A stretch of DNA of 64,000 bases, taken from positions 7,657 to 71,656 of the forward strand of contig CAIJMQ010000121.1 of NCBI GenBank assembly GCA_903821905.1, given 5' to 3'. Below are positions 26,673 to 35,966 of this stretch, one piece after another. The position numbers and the translations under genes are program-made. Each line of letters opens with the position of its first letter. The stretch's first letter is position 1. The notes below the pieces were generated by a model. The model did not search any database. It was not told the origin of the DNA and was given only the letters and a program-made list of their open reading frames with translations. Source of the DNA: an uncultured bacterium. Lineage in GTDB: Bacteria > CAIJMQ01.

Positions 26673-27745
26673 TTTTGTTCAGCCTCTAATTGTTCTTTCA
26701 AAGGTTCTGTTATCAGTTCCAGTTTACCATCCAGAAGATCTTTTAATCTATAAATTGTAACATTTACTCTGTGGTCTGTAATCCTTCCCTGAGAAAAATT
26801 ATACGTCCTTATTTTTTCACTTCTATCACCGGTTTTTATCTGGTTTTTCCTCTGCTCTGACATTTCCTCTGTTTGTTTATCCGTATAGTATTGAATAAGT
26901 TTCGCTTTAAGTACTCTTAAAGCCCGGGCTCTATTTTGATGTTGGGATCTTTCGTCTTGGCATTGAACTCTTATTCCCGAAGGTTTATGGAATATGCGAA
27001 TTGCTGAAGATGTCTTGTTAACATGTTGACCGCCAGGACCTGAAGCTCTATATGTATCTATTTCCAAATCTGCAGGATTTATCTTTATCTCCATTTCTCC
27101 CACTTCGGGAAGAACTGCTACCGTAGCTGTTGAAGTATGTACTCTTCCTAAAGATTCTGTCTCTGGAACCCGTTGGACCCGATGGACTCCTGATTCATAC
27201 TTTAGACTTGCCCATGTACCTTCGCCTTCCACTACATAAATTATTTCTTTTAATCCCCCCCTATCGGAAAAATTAGAGTCCATTATTTCTATTTTCCATC
27301 CCTTTCTCTCGGCAAATTTTGAATACATCTTGAACAAGTCTCTGGCAAAAAGAGATGCTTCATCACCACCTGTCCCTGCTCTTATTTCCATAATCACATT
27401 ACCCTGTTCTTCCCTGGAAATAGGTTTTAAAAGAGTATTCCATTCTTTCTGTAAAGTTTTTTTTCTTTCTTCCAATCCTTTTAGTTCTTCTTCTACAAGA
27501 CCAACCATATCTGAATCTTTCTCTTTGTTAAGCCACTTTTTTAGATTTTCGATTTCGGAAATTGTCTTCTGATATTCTTTGAAAGTTCTTATTTTAGGTT
27601 CTAATTCTTTTACAAGGCGGCTGTTTTCTTTCAATCGGACTGGGTCTTTGATTATTTCAGGTGAAGAGAGGATAGCAGTAATTCTTGTATACTCCTGTTC
27701 AATCCTTTGTCCTTCTATATTTATATCCATGCTATTTAGAACCAT
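26669..27745 (-). CDS. prfA: Peptide chain release factor 1
   Basis: At 358 residues, this protein has the GGQ motif at 238-240 (GPGGQHVNKTSSAIRI) and the RF1-type codon-recognition tripeptide P193-E194-T195, PxT rather than the SPF of RF2. It therefore reads UAA and UAG. The N-terminal ATG at 27745 may be used, but the ATG at 27730 (MDINIEGQRI) is also possible. It lies 76 bp downstream of rpmE in the common order rho-rpmE-prfA-prmC. Confidence 0.96.
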   Translation of the reverse strand: MVLNSMDINIEGQRIEQEYTRITAILSSPEIIKDPVRLKENSRLVKELEPKIRTFKEYQKTISEIENLKKWLNKEKDSDMVGLVEEELKGLEERKKTLQKEWNTLLKPISREEQGNVIMEIRAGTGGDEASLFARDLFKMYSKFAERKGWKIEIMDSNFSDRGGLKEIIYVVEGEGTWASLKYESGVHRVQRVPETESLGRVHTSTATVAVLPEVGEMEIKINPADLEIDTYRASGPGGQHVNKTSSAIRIFHKPSGIRVQCQDERSQHQNRARALRVLKAKLIQYYTDKQTEEMSEQRKNQIKTGDRSEKIRTYNFSQGRITDHRVNVTIYRLKDLLDGKLELITEPLKEQLEAEQK

Positions 27746-27821
27746 TGTGTAGTATTTAACAGTTAGTAACCAGTAGCCGGATAGACCAGGTTTTTGTTTT
27801 TTCTAAATATTTCACTAATTA

Positions 27822-28031
27822 CTATTTTGACTGTTTCTTGCCATATTTTTTTTCAAATTTTTCTACTCTTCCTGCTGTATCTACAAATTTTTGTTTACCA
27901 GTAAAAAAAGGATGACATTGAGAACATATATCTACTTTCATCTCTTTTTTTGTGGAGTGAGTAACCACTGCATTTCCACAGGCACATCTTACTGTAATTT
28001 TTTCATATTGTGGATGTATATCTTTTTTCAA
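27822..28031 (-). CDS. rpmE: 50S ribosomal protein L31 (zinc-binding type)
   Basis: This 69-residue protein carries the zinc cysteines of the C+ type (CACG and [21 protein letters not shown]). The start codon is TTG (28029-28031). It is supported by a strong Shine-Dalgarno (GGAGG, about 8-9 bases upstream) and by alignment of [11 protein letters not shown] with the L31 start. It lies 35 bp after rho. The presence of the cysteines suggests that a zinc-free paralogue, if any, is elsewhere. Confidence 0.95.
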   Translation of the reverse strand: MKKDIHPQYEKITVRCACGNAVVTHSTKKEMKVDICSQCHPFFTGKQKFVDTAGRVEKFEKKYGKKQSK

Positions 28032-28066
28032 GTTCGCTTCCTCCTTTTTTTAATTTTGCATTTTTA

Positions 28067-29359
28067 TCATACTTCCTTTAAATTCATGCTTTTCAAAAAC
28101 TCCTTATTACCTTTGGTCTTACTTAGTCTTTCAAGAAGCAATGTCACTTTTTCTACCAGACTCAATGAGGATATTGCTTTTCTCAACATGTATATTTTTC
28201 TCAAATCGTCTTCTTCTATTAAAATTTCCTCTTTTCTTGTCCCTGAACGTTCTATATCTATAGCCGGGAAGATCCGTTTATCAACAAGACCTCTGTCTAA
28301 AATCAATTCCATATTCCCCGTACCTTTAAATTCTTCAAAGATAACATCATCCATTCTACTGCCTGTATCTATTAAACATGTACCTATGATAGAGAGGCTT
28401 CCACCTTCTTCAATATTCCGCGCAGCACCAAAAAACCTTTTCGGTTTAATAAGCGCATTGGAATCAACACCACCTGATAATAGCTTTCCGCCAGGTGGCA
28501 TAATAGCATTATGCGCTCTGGCTAAACGAGTTATAGAATCCAACAGTATTACAACATCTTTCTTGTGTTCCACTAATCTCTTTGCCTTATTAAGAACAAT
28601 ATCCGCTATCTGTATATGTCTCTCCGGAGACTCATCAAAAGTAGCCGCTATTACTTCCCCTTTTACCGAACGCTTCATATCTGTTACTTCTTCAGGCCGT
28701 TCTCCTATAAGTAGAATAAATTGAATTGTTTCGGGATCATTCTTCGTTATTGCATTTGAAATTTTTTTCAGAAGGACCGTCTTGCCAGCACGCGGAGGAG
28801 ATACAATTAACCCTCTTTGTCCTTTCCCAATAGGGATAAGCATATCAATAACTCGGGTAGATAGTTCTTCAGGTGTAGTTTCAAGCATAAAGCGAGGTTC
28901 TGGGAATATAGGGGTTAATTCCTCGAAAATCTTTATTTCCTTTGCATTTTCAGGATTATCGTGATTAACTCCGTCTACCCTCACAAGAGCGGGATACTTT
29001 TCATTTTCTTTAGGTGGTCTAACCTGACCTGAGACTAAATCGCCTGTGCGCAAAGAAAACTTTCTAATTTGTGAAGGGGAAATGTAAATATCATCCGAAG
29101 AAGGCATATAGTTAAATTTCATAGAACGTAAAAATCCAAATCCTTCGGGTAGAATTTCAAGAACACCTTCACCAAAAATATACCCATTTTTTTCGCTCTG
29201 TTTCTTGAGAATTTCCATTGACAGTTCATCTTTATTTTTACTTTTGCTACTTTTTATACCCATATCCCCAGCTAAACCTTCTAGTTCTTTTACGGTTTTC
29301 TGTTTCAGTTCACCCATATTTACGCTTATACTTTTATTAACTTCTAATTCTTGACTCAT
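28067..29359 (-). CDS. rho: Transcription termination factor Rho
   Basis: This 430-residue RNA helicase has an N-terminal Rho_N domain (about 17-55), a cold-shock-like RNA-binding domain ([16 protein letters not shown] from residue 64) and the ATPase domain with SPPRAGKT at 187-194. Further conserved parts are [15 protein letters not shown] and [26 protein letters not shown]. The ribosome site is excellent (AAGGAGGAA, 7 bases before ATG). The few strong intrinsic terminators seen in the window fit Rho-dependent termination, but that is only suggestive. Confidence 0.97.
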   Translation of the reverse strand: MSQELEVNKSISVNMGELKQKTVKELEGLAGDMGIKSSKSKNKDELSMEILKKQSEKNGYIFGEGVLEILPEGFGFLRSMKFNYMPSSDDIYISPSQIRKFSLRTGDLVSGQVRPPKENEKYPALVRVDGVNHDNPENAKEIKIFEELTPIFPEPRFMLETTPEELSTRVIDMLIPIGKGQRGLIVSPPRAGKTVLLKKISNAITKNDPETIQFILLIGERPEEVTDMKRSVKGEVIAATFDESPERHIQIADIVLNKAKRLVEHKKDVVILLDSITRLARAHNAIMPPGGKLLSGGVDSNALIKPKRFFGAARNIEEGGSLSIIGTCLIDTGSRMDDVIFEEFKGTGNMELILDRGLVDKRIFPAIDIERSGTRKEEILIEEDDLRKIYMLRKAISSLSLVEKVTLLLERLSKTKGNKEFLKSMNLKEV

Positions 29360-29393
29360 ATGTATTCCTCCTTACTCCTTTAAATTTTGTTTA

Positions 29394-30014
29394 TCAATGA
29401 ATTTTTGATTGTTTATTTTTAGTTTTAAGATTAGTACTTATTTGTTTCACCTGGCATTCTGTATCTTTAAATGTACCATTGTTATCAACTATAAAATGAG
29501 CTTTTTTCGCCTTTTCCGCTAAAGGTAATTGCGATTCTATTCTCTGTTTAGCTTCTTTTAGAGATAACCCTTTTTCTTTTCTTAAAGTCTCAATCTGTGC
29601 TTTTTGCTTTCTAACAACCACTATTATCTTGTCCACCATATTTTCCATTTTAGCCTCAAAAAGAAGTGGTATGTCTACTACTACCCATTCCCTATTACTT
29701 TTTCTAAGTTGGTTTAATTTGTCCTTTATTATTTTTTTAACTGACGGATGAATAATACTTTCCAGTTTTTTTCTCTTGCATGGATTACTAAATATTTCCT
29801 GTCCGAGTTTCTTTCTATCTATGTAAGAACTATCTTTTAAAATCTCTTTACCAAAGTACTGAACTACTTCCTCCCATGTTTTTTCACCAGGACAAAGAAA
29901 TTTATGAGCAATCTTATCGGCATCTATTATCTCCGCTTTTAGGAGCGAGGAAAACATTCTTGCTACTGTTGTTTTCCCCGTAGCTACGCTGCCTGTAATT
30001 CCAACGATTTTCAT
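29394..30014 (-). CDS. coaE: Dephospho-CoA kinase
   Basis: The length of 206 residues is normal for CoaE. P-loop GSVATGKTT is at residues 8-16, followed by IIDADKIAHKFL and, later, VVDIPLLFEA, which are CoaE hallmarks. It performs the final phosphorylation in coenzyme A synthesis. In many genomes coaE is near polA; here it follows a gene for a 5' nuclease domain alone (80 bp gap), which preserves half of that linkage. Confidence 0.95.
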   Translation of the reverse strand: MKIVGITGSVATGKTTVARMFSSLLKAEIIDADKIAHKFLCPGEKTWEEVVQYFGKEILKDSSYIDRKKLGQEIFSNPCKRKKLESIIHPSVKKIIKDKLNQLRKSNREWVVVDIPLLFEAKMENMVDKIIVVVRKQKAQIETLRKEKGLSLKEAKQRIESQLPLAEKAKKAHFIVDNNGTFKDTECQVKQISTNLKTKNKQSKIH

Positions 30015-30094
30015 TCATCCTTCTTAAGTTGAAGTGGGACTGAAAGATAAATCAATTACAAAAGTTTTATTTTAAAAGAATAGTTCCCTTTTCT

Positions 30095-30994
30095 TTAAGA
30101 GAAAAGAGTTGGTTCAACTTCTTTCTTAAATTTTTTAAATTCTAAGCCTTCAAATATTCTGTTCAACAAAGCCCAGTCTGGAATTGTAACCATTAATTCA
30201 TCGACACTTACTTCTACAGGTACGTTTTTATCCAAAATGAGCAGTTTTTTATTATTTAATGCGATGTTGAAATTGTTCTCTAAACTGGTTCCTACTTTTT
30301 TGTTTTTAATTCTCTCTTTAGAGGAAACCACATCTTCCAGAAAGCCAAACTCATTGAGAAGTTCCTTAGCAGTTTTTTCCCCTATTCCAGGAACTCCGGC
30401 TATATTATCTACCGAATCACCAATTAATGCAAGTAGGTCCGGAATTTTTTCCGGCAAGACACCGAATTTTTCTCTAACTTCCAAAGGCCCAAACAAATTA
30501 TCTTCTTTAGAAGAGTTTAAAACATTTATTTTATCAGTAACTATCTGGAGCATGTCTTTATCTGAAGTAACAATTAGTATCTTATCAAAATCATCTCTAA
30601 ACTTAGAAGCCAAGGTTGCAAGTATGTCATCGGCTTCGTACCCGTCCGCCTGCAAACATTTAAGATGAAAAGCATCCAGTATCTGGCTAATTCGTGGCAG
30701 TTGGCGATGTAAATCATCTGGCATTGGAGGACGATTTTTCTTGTAGTCGGCAAACTGATAATGTCTGAAAGTAGGAGTTTTGCTGTCAAAACAAATTGCC
30801 ATATATTTTACATTCTTCTTATTAAGTAGCGACAACAGCATTTTTGTGAACCCATAAATAGCGCCTGTAGGAAAACCTTCTTTCGTAGTAAATTTAGGTA
30901 AAGCATGAAAAGCACGATAAATATAGGAACTTGCATCCAACAGATAAAGTTCTTTAATTGATTTGGTCACTATCAAACTTCTAACTTTTTGCAA
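30095..30994 (-). CDS. Stand-alone 5'-3' exonuclease (DNA polymerase I N-terminal domain type)
   Basis: This 299-residue protein equals the 5' nuclease domain of Pol I and ends before any proofreading or polymerase domain. The metal-binding acidic residues are in YLLDASSYIYRAF, CFDSKTPTFRHY, DGYEADDILATLA and VTSDKDMLQIV. The helix-hairpin-helix is ALIGDSVDNIAGVPGIGEKTAKELL. It should remove RNA primers and flaps. The stop is followed by coaE, not a Klenow part, so the protein is genuinely separate within this window. The ATG overlaps the secretin gene by 14 bases; a GTG at about 30970 is an alternative start. Confidence 0.9.
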   Translation of the reverse strand: MQKVRSLIVTKSIKELYLLDASSYIYRAFHALPKFTTKEGFPTGAIYGFTKMLLSLLNKKNVKYMAICFDSKTPTFRHYQFADYKKNRPPMPDDLHRQLPRISQILDAFHLKCLQADGYEADDILATLASKFRDDFDKILIVTSDKDMLQIVTDKINVLNSSKEDNLFGPLEVREKFGVLPEKIPDLLALIGDSVDNIAGVPGIGEKTAKELLNEFGFLEDVVSSKERIKNKKVGTSLENNFNIALNNKKLLILDKNVPVEVSVDELMVTIPDWALLNRIFEGLEFKKFKKEVEPTLFS

Positions 30995-32189
30995 AGAAGG
31001 GGTTACCTTGCGAATCTAAAACATGTACGGTTATGAAAATCAATAGATGTTGCCTATCTACGCTGTTTATTTTTTCCTGGAAAAAAGCTTTCCCGATAAT
31101 AGGTATATCACCAAGGAAAGGAACTTTAGAAATTAATTCTGTGGTTGCCTCATTCATCAATCCCCCAAGAACAATAGTAGTTCCATCATGTACATTAACA
31201 TTGGTAGTAGCATCTCTACTGGTAAAAGTTGGCGGGGTAATTGTAATCGGCGCTTGACCAGTTATTTGAGATATAATGTAAGAAGTTGTTCCTGCCTGCA
31301 TTTCACTTACTACAGGTTGCAAGAATAATCTGACAGATTGTGTAGGACGAATTACAGTAGGACTTACATATAAAACTATCCCAACATCGCGGTCTATAAA
31401 AGTCCAGTCATAAGTAGTAGTTGTTGTTGCTGTTGTCGTTGTTGTGCCCTCAGTGGCTGCTGAAGAAACATCAACACTATCTACATACCGAACGGTCGTC
31501 ACAAATCTTACATCTGCCGGTTCATTATTCAAAGTTGTTACTGTAGGTGCAGATAGAAATTTGGTATCTGCTCTGGTAGAAAGCATACGAAGTGTTGCTT
31601 GAAGCTGTGGATAATTAAAAGCTTGATAGGTCAGTTGTAAACCACCAGTACTACTACCAGTAGGAGCTGATACGCCCGATGTAATAGAACCACTAATTGT
31701 GTCGTAAGACCAGGCCGTACCCGCAATACCAGAATATCTCTCGTCTCTTCCAACAGGATTTGCCCAACTAAAAGATAAGGGGGTTACATCACCCCATTCC
31801 AACCCCAAATCCCTGAATGTTTTTTCTCCGACAATAATAAATTTTGCCTCTATAGCAACTTGAGGGGGAACAGTAAGGTCTTTTAGAAATTCATCTATCT
31901 TTTTTAAATTTGATGGGGTATTCCTAACTATTAATTGATTCTGACCTGGGAGAAGTGTAATTGAAGAACCTGGAGGTTGAGGAACAAGTTGATTAAGAAC
32001 CGCTACAATATCCATGTCTGAGGTTCCAGCACCTGTTCCTGTAGCAGCTGTAGTTCCAGCAGCTGTAGTTCCAGCTGCAGCAGGTGCCGCTGCTCCTCCA
32101 CCAACACCTACTTCTTGACTAAAAGTTTTTTCCATAGGAAGAATTATCAAAAAAGCTATTATAAATGTTAATGCTAACTTTCTATTCAT
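30981..32189 (-). CDS. Secretin, C-terminal pore-forming part (GspD/PilQ-like)
   Basis: This 402-residue outer-membrane protein has its own signal peptide (residues 4-25, TFSQEV). An Ala/Gly/Thr-rich linker follows (28-58), then one N1-like domain (ITLLPGQNQLIVRNTPSNLKKIDEFLKDL) and the secretin beta domain from about residue 108 (VPPQVAIEAKFIIV). The family signature VPFLGDIPIIGKAFF is at 356-370. No N0 (STN) domain is present; that domain is in the next gene upstream (32265-33899). It forms the outer-membrane channel for pilus or secreted proteins. Confidence 0.92.
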   Translation of the reverse strand: MNRKLALTFIIAFLIILPMEKTFSQEVGVGGGAAAPAAAGTTAAGTTAATGTGAGTSDMDIVAVLNQLVPQPPGSSITLLPGQNQLIVRNTPSNLKKIDEFLKDLTVPPQVAIEAKFIIVGEKTFRDLGLEWGDVTPLSFSWANPVGRDERYSGIAGTAWSYDTISGSITSGVSAPTGSSTGGLQLTYQAFNYPQLQATLRMLSTRADTKFLSAPTVTTLNNEPADVRFVTTVRYVDSVDVSSAATEGTTTTTATTTTTYDWTFIDRDVGIVLYVSPTVIRPTQSVRLFLQPVVSEMQAGTTSYIISQITGQAPITITPPTFTSRDATTNVNVHDGTTIVLGGLMNEATTELISKVPFLGDIPIIGKAFFQEKINSVDRQHLLIFITVHVLDSQGNPFFAKS

Positions 32190-32264
32190 TGGTTATACCC
32201 CTCTGTTTATTTTTTTCCTTTTTATTAAATTTTTTATAATTATTTATATATTTATAACAGCAAA

Positions 32265-33899
32265 TTAATTTCCACTGCTACTGTTGCTGCTTCCTCCGGA
32301 ACTATTCGATTGTCCGAATGTAATTGTGCTAAGCTGCATTGGAGTTGGTTGAATCTGCCCGTTAATAGTTGAACCAGACTGTAAGTCAAAAATTCTAGTT
32401 TCCAATGCTTCCAATGGGACATTATCAAGCCTATCTCTTGTGGATATCCAAATAACGTTGGGGTATATTTCATAGTCTAAACCTTTTGGACGAAGTACCA
32501 AGGATAAAACATCAGAAAGTGGCATATCACGCAATGAAGCAGTAATATTATAGGTTTTCTCTGGGGTTGCAGTGGTTGTTGCTCCTACTGCTCCACCAAC
32601 TACTCCAGCACCACCTCTTGCTGCACCACCACCTCCACCAGCTCCAGGCGGTCCACCAACTCCAGCACCACCTCCTGCTGCTACACCTCCAACCCCAGCT
32701 GTAGGTGCTGCTTCAAATATAGCTTCATCAATCATCATATTTATACCGCTCTGTTTTGAAAGAAATAATATAACAGATCTTAAATCAGCACCAGTAAATT
32801 CCAGAGAAACCTTTTTCTCTTTGGCTTTCTTTGTGATTTCTTCTATAGCAAGAGCTTCTTCATCTTCTACTGTTTTTCCCTTCTTTTCTTCTTTTACTCC
32901 ACCAACAACAGGCACATAAGCTTCATCAACTTTTAACCATTTCTTTTCTCTTTCGGCTTTCTCTTTTTCTACATCGACTATACGTTCTGCTTTTGCCTTA
33001 GAAACTTCTGCTTGAGAAATAAGTATTTCTATACCTGGGTAATCCTCTTTTTCTTTTAAAACTTGTCCCCATATTTCAATTGCCTTATCGTATTCTTTAT
33101 CTCTTAAATATTCCTTCCCTTTATTTACCATATTTTCTAGTTTCTCGGCATTATCTGTTTTCGCTCCAAACAATTTCATTTCTTCTGCAAGCTCCATATA
33201 CTTTATTGCTTCTGTATCTGTGGGATTTATAGCAAGTATTTTTTTGAGTTCATTAATAGATTCGTCATATTGTTTACTGCGATAGTATCTTTTAGCATTA
33301 TCCCAATATTCTCTCATTTGTCCTGTTCTTTCTAATGTTTCTTTGATGTCTGCGTTCTTCTTGGATTTCTCCATTGCAATTTGGGTTTTTTCTATATATG
33401 CAATAGCATCTTTGTCCTTGGGATTAATTACAAGGATTTTATTAAACTCAAAAAGCGCTTCTTCATATTTCTCCTGTTCATAATAGGAGGTACCTTTATC
33501 TATATATGTTTTCTTTTTCTGTTCCTTTTCAAATTGAATAATGTTTTGTTTCAATTCTGCTGTCTTCTTGGATTCTTCTTCACCTTTAATTATTGTATCT
33601 TCTGTCAATGCTTTCTTTTTATTGGCCATCTCATCGCTGCGAGCTATTATGCCCTTAATTTCCTCTGTCATTCCCGCAGGTGCGATTTTCAAAGCTTCTT
33701 CAAATTTTGACTTAGCTTGTTCAAATGCATTCAACTGTAAATATTCAAAACCTTCATCCAAAAGATTTTTCACCTGTTCCAGGTTTTCAGTTTCAGACTG
33801 CTGTTTTGTCTCTTCTTGTGCATAGACATAAATTGTACCTGAAAACATCAGAAGTACAAGAAAACACCCCACAAATCTTTTATTTTTTAGGATATTCAT
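32265..33899 (-). CDS. TPR protein with secretin N0 (STN-like) domain
   Basis: This 544-residue exported protein (signal peptide residues 8-27) has about four TPR units (roughly 40-290), including YIDKGTSYYEQEKYEEALFE. A charged segment follows, then a secretin N0-like domain split by a glycine/alanine-rich insert. The first half is VSLEFTGADLRSVILFLSKQ (about 362); the second half, ITASLRDMPLSDVLSLVLRP to IWISTRDRL, follows the insert (about 400-445). N0 domains normally start the secretin polypeptide and contact the inner-membrane platform. Lying 75 bp before the secretin gene, it looks like the detached N-terminal part fused to a TPR scaffold, and could also act as a pilotin or assembly factor. 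Confidence 0.8.
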   Translation of the reverse strand: MNILKNKRFVGCFLVLLMFSGTIYVYAQEETKQQSETENLEQVKNLLDEGFEYLQLNAFEQAKSKFEEALKIAPAGMTEEIKGIIARSDEMANKKKALTEDTIIKGEEESKKTAELKQNIIQFEKEQKKKTYIDKGTSYYEQEKYEEALFEFNKILVINPKDKDAIAYIEKTQIAMEKSKKNADIKETLERTGQMREYWDNAKRYYRSKQYDESINELKKILAINPTDTEAIKYMELAEEMKLFGAKTDNAEKLENMVNKGKEYLRDKEYDKAIEIWGQVLKEKEDYPGIEILISQAEVSKAKAERIVDVEKEKAEREKKWLKVDEAYVPVVGGVKEEKKGKTVEDEEALAIEEITKKAKEKKVSLEFTGADLRSVILFLSKQSGINMMIDEAIFEAAPTAGVGGVAAGGGAGVGGPPGAGGGGGAARGGAGVVGGAVGATTTATPEKTYNITASLRDMPLSDVLSLVLRPKGLDYEIYPNVIWISTRDRLDNVPLEALETRIFDLQSGSTINGQIQPTPMQLSTITFGQSNSSGGSSNSSSGN

Positions 33900-33902
33900 T
33901 CT

Positions 33903-35966
33903 TCAATTCTCCCTTTCCAAGATTTTCTCACTTTCATTTATTTTATTTTTAATTTGTTCCATTAACTGGGTTATGCTCTTTTCTAATTCGCTGTTTCCAA
34001 GTTCTTCAGTTACCTTCATTTTTGCACTATCTTCTTTTATGTTATTACTCTCTATGAATTGATGACTTTCCTGAGATTGCAATTCAACTCTTCTTGGTAA
34101 ATCATTCTTGTGAATAAAAGAGTTTACATCGCTTTCTATAGTTTTTACTACTTGTTCCTTTATCTGGGGAGAAGCCATTCCCACCGCATCCTTGAAAATT
34201 GATTCTGCTTTATCAAATTGTCCTTCTGCTAAATATTTCATTCCATTATCTATTACTACCTTTACCTTATCAAATTGTTGTTTGTTTTTATACTCGTCTC
34301 TTGCTTTTTCCACCAAATCAAGAGAAGAAAGTGCTTCCGAATACGTTGGATTCAAATTTAATACTTCTTCAAACTTTGCTTTAGCTAAGTCAAATTTATT
34401 ATCTTTCAAATACTCTTTACCTTCTGTCATCATTGTCTGCAATCTGGACTGATTAGCTTCTTCTTGGGATTTATCAAGCCGTTTTAACCATTCTTCGGCT
34501 TCAGAATAATCCGGTTTAACAGATAATGCCTTTTCAAAATTAGTTCTTGCTTTAGCATATTGATTCTTATTAAAATTATCTACGCCGCTAGCTATATATA
34601 CATCCGCTTGTTGTTGGAGCTTTCTATTATATATATTTTGTTTTGTCTTATCAATGTCATCCAGAAGAGTTTGAATCTCAGTTTGCTTATCTCCTGATGA
34701 AGCTATTTTCAACGCTTTTCTGAAAATTGCATCTGCTTTATCCAACTGTTCTGCTTCTAAATATTTTTTACCTTCAGTTATTAATCCTTCTATAACTCCT
34801 TTACTCTCATAATCCTTTTTTGCTTGTTCGGTTTCAGATAAATACTGCAGTACAAGTTCATTCCCTGGTCTAATTTGTAACGCCTCTAAAAATTTTTTCT
34901 TAGCTTCTTCAAAATTATTTGCAGTTAGGTATTCTTTTCCCCGTTTTATTAATTCGCCCAACTTGTTCTCTTCAATCTGTTGTTTTGCTTCGGATACAAT
35001 ATTTTCTATTCTTCCAAGGTTTGCGCCTGCCTGATATTTTTGTTTCAATTCAGGGACAGAAGCAAGTAATGATTCTATTTCCCCCCTTCTCTTTTTCTCC
35101 TGGGGTAACAAAAGTTTAAGAGCTTCATTAAGACCAGTTTCTGCTTCTTCAAACCTGCCCATCTTGAGATTGTTTTTTCCTTCTTCTATTTTACTATCAA
35201 TATTTGCAAGTAAATCTTTATCTTCTTTTGCCTGTCTTAATTTTTCAATCTTCTCTAAGTAACCCTGAGCTTTACTGTTGTCGGGTTGTAGTGTCAATAC
35301 TTCCTTTAATCCTTTCTCTGCTTCATCAAATGCCTCCATATTAATATTATTGCTTGCTTCTTCTAAAAGGTTCGATATGTGTTCAGCATTCATGCGGCGG
35401 CGTGCATTGCCTACTCGTACAAGTCCATCTTTAGCTTTACGATTATCTGGAAAAATATCAAGCGCTTTATTAAAACTGGATTCTGCCCCATCAAGATTAC
35501 TTGATTTTAAATATTCAAATCCTTGCATGATATAATTTTCAGATTCTTCTTTAGATTTTTTACCTTCATTTTTCTCTTGAAGTATTGCTATTTCTTTTAA
35601 AGATTGGGAAATTTTAATAGATATTTTCCCAAGAGAAGATGCTTCTCGGTAATAGATTTTAGCACTATTGTTTTTATCTTCAGAAACGAGGTTCTGCGCT
35701 TTATTTCCATATGAAGAAATTTGCTCGTTTACCAAATTCAAAGTGTTTTCTAATTCTTTCTTGGCTTTATCTGGTTCCTTGTTTTTGATAAATAGATTTG
35801 CTGCTTCAATAGACTTTTTTGTTTGTTCTTCAAAATTACGGATTAACGATATTTCTTCAGAACTAATACCGTTATCTGAATTATTACAATAAATATTTAT
35901 TACTGGAAATAACCCAGACAAAACAAATAAAAATAAAATTATCAAAAACGTTTTTTTAAAGTTCAT
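33903..35966 (-). CDS. TPR-repeat periplasmic protein
   Basis: This 687-residue protein has a signal peptide (residues 5-27) and about eight TPR-like units between residues 130 and 600. Each follows the pattern G-x-x-Y-L-x(4)-F-D/E-x-A-x-x-x-F-x-x-A-L-x-x-x-P, for example YIASGVDNFNKNQYAKARTN. No lipobox is seen (the only early cysteine is in NIYCNN). It lies between the GspC/PilP-like gene (4-base overlap) and the TPR-N0 gene (3 bp gap), so it probably scaffolds pilus or secretion assembly, comparable with PilF/PilW or Tgl-like helpers. That role is inference. Confidence 0.78.
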   Translation of the reverse strand: MNFKKTFLIILFLFVLSGLFPVINIYCNNSDNGISSEEISLIRNFEEQTKKSIEAANLFIKNKEPDKAKKELENTLNLVNEQISSYGNKAQNLVSEDKNNSAKIYYREASSLGKISIKISQSLKEIAILQEKNEGKKSKEESENYIMQGFEYLKSSNLDGAESSFNKALDIFPDNRKAKDGLVRVGNARRRMNAEHISNLLEEASNNINMEAFDEAEKGLKEVLTLQPDNSKAQGYLEKIEKLRQAKEDKDLLANIDSKIEEGKNNLKMGRFEEAETGLNEALKLLLPQEKKRRGEIESLLASVPELKQKYQAGANLGRIENIVSEAKQQIEENKLGELIKRGKEYLTANNFEEAKKKFLEALQIRPGNELVLQYLSETEQAKKDYESKGVIEGLITEGKKYLEAEQLDKADAIFRKALKIASSGDKQTEIQTLLDDIDKTKQNIYNRKLQQQADVYIASGVDNFNKNQYAKARTNFEKALSVKPDYSEAEEWLKRLDKSQEEANQSRLQTMMTEGKEYLKDNKFDLAKAKFEEVLNLNPTYSEALSSLDLVEKARDEYKNKQQFDKVKVVIDNGMKYLAEGQFDKAESIFKDAVGMASPQIKEQVVKTIESDVNSFIHKNDLPRRVELQSQESHQFIESNNIKEDSAKMKVTEELGNSELEKSITQLMEQIKNKINESEKILEREN

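Noticed and set aside
27891-28724. 277-residue open frame on the plus strand opposite rho and rpmE
   Set aside because: It lies wholly antisense to clearly recognised genes and has no ribosome site or family resemblance; a shadow of rho codon usage.
30088-30106. Hairpin CTTTTCT/AGAAAAG at the end of the 5' nuclease gene as terminator
   Set aside because: The stem is A-T rich, overlaps the stop codon and is not followed by a U-tract; coaE continues 80 bp later in the same direction.
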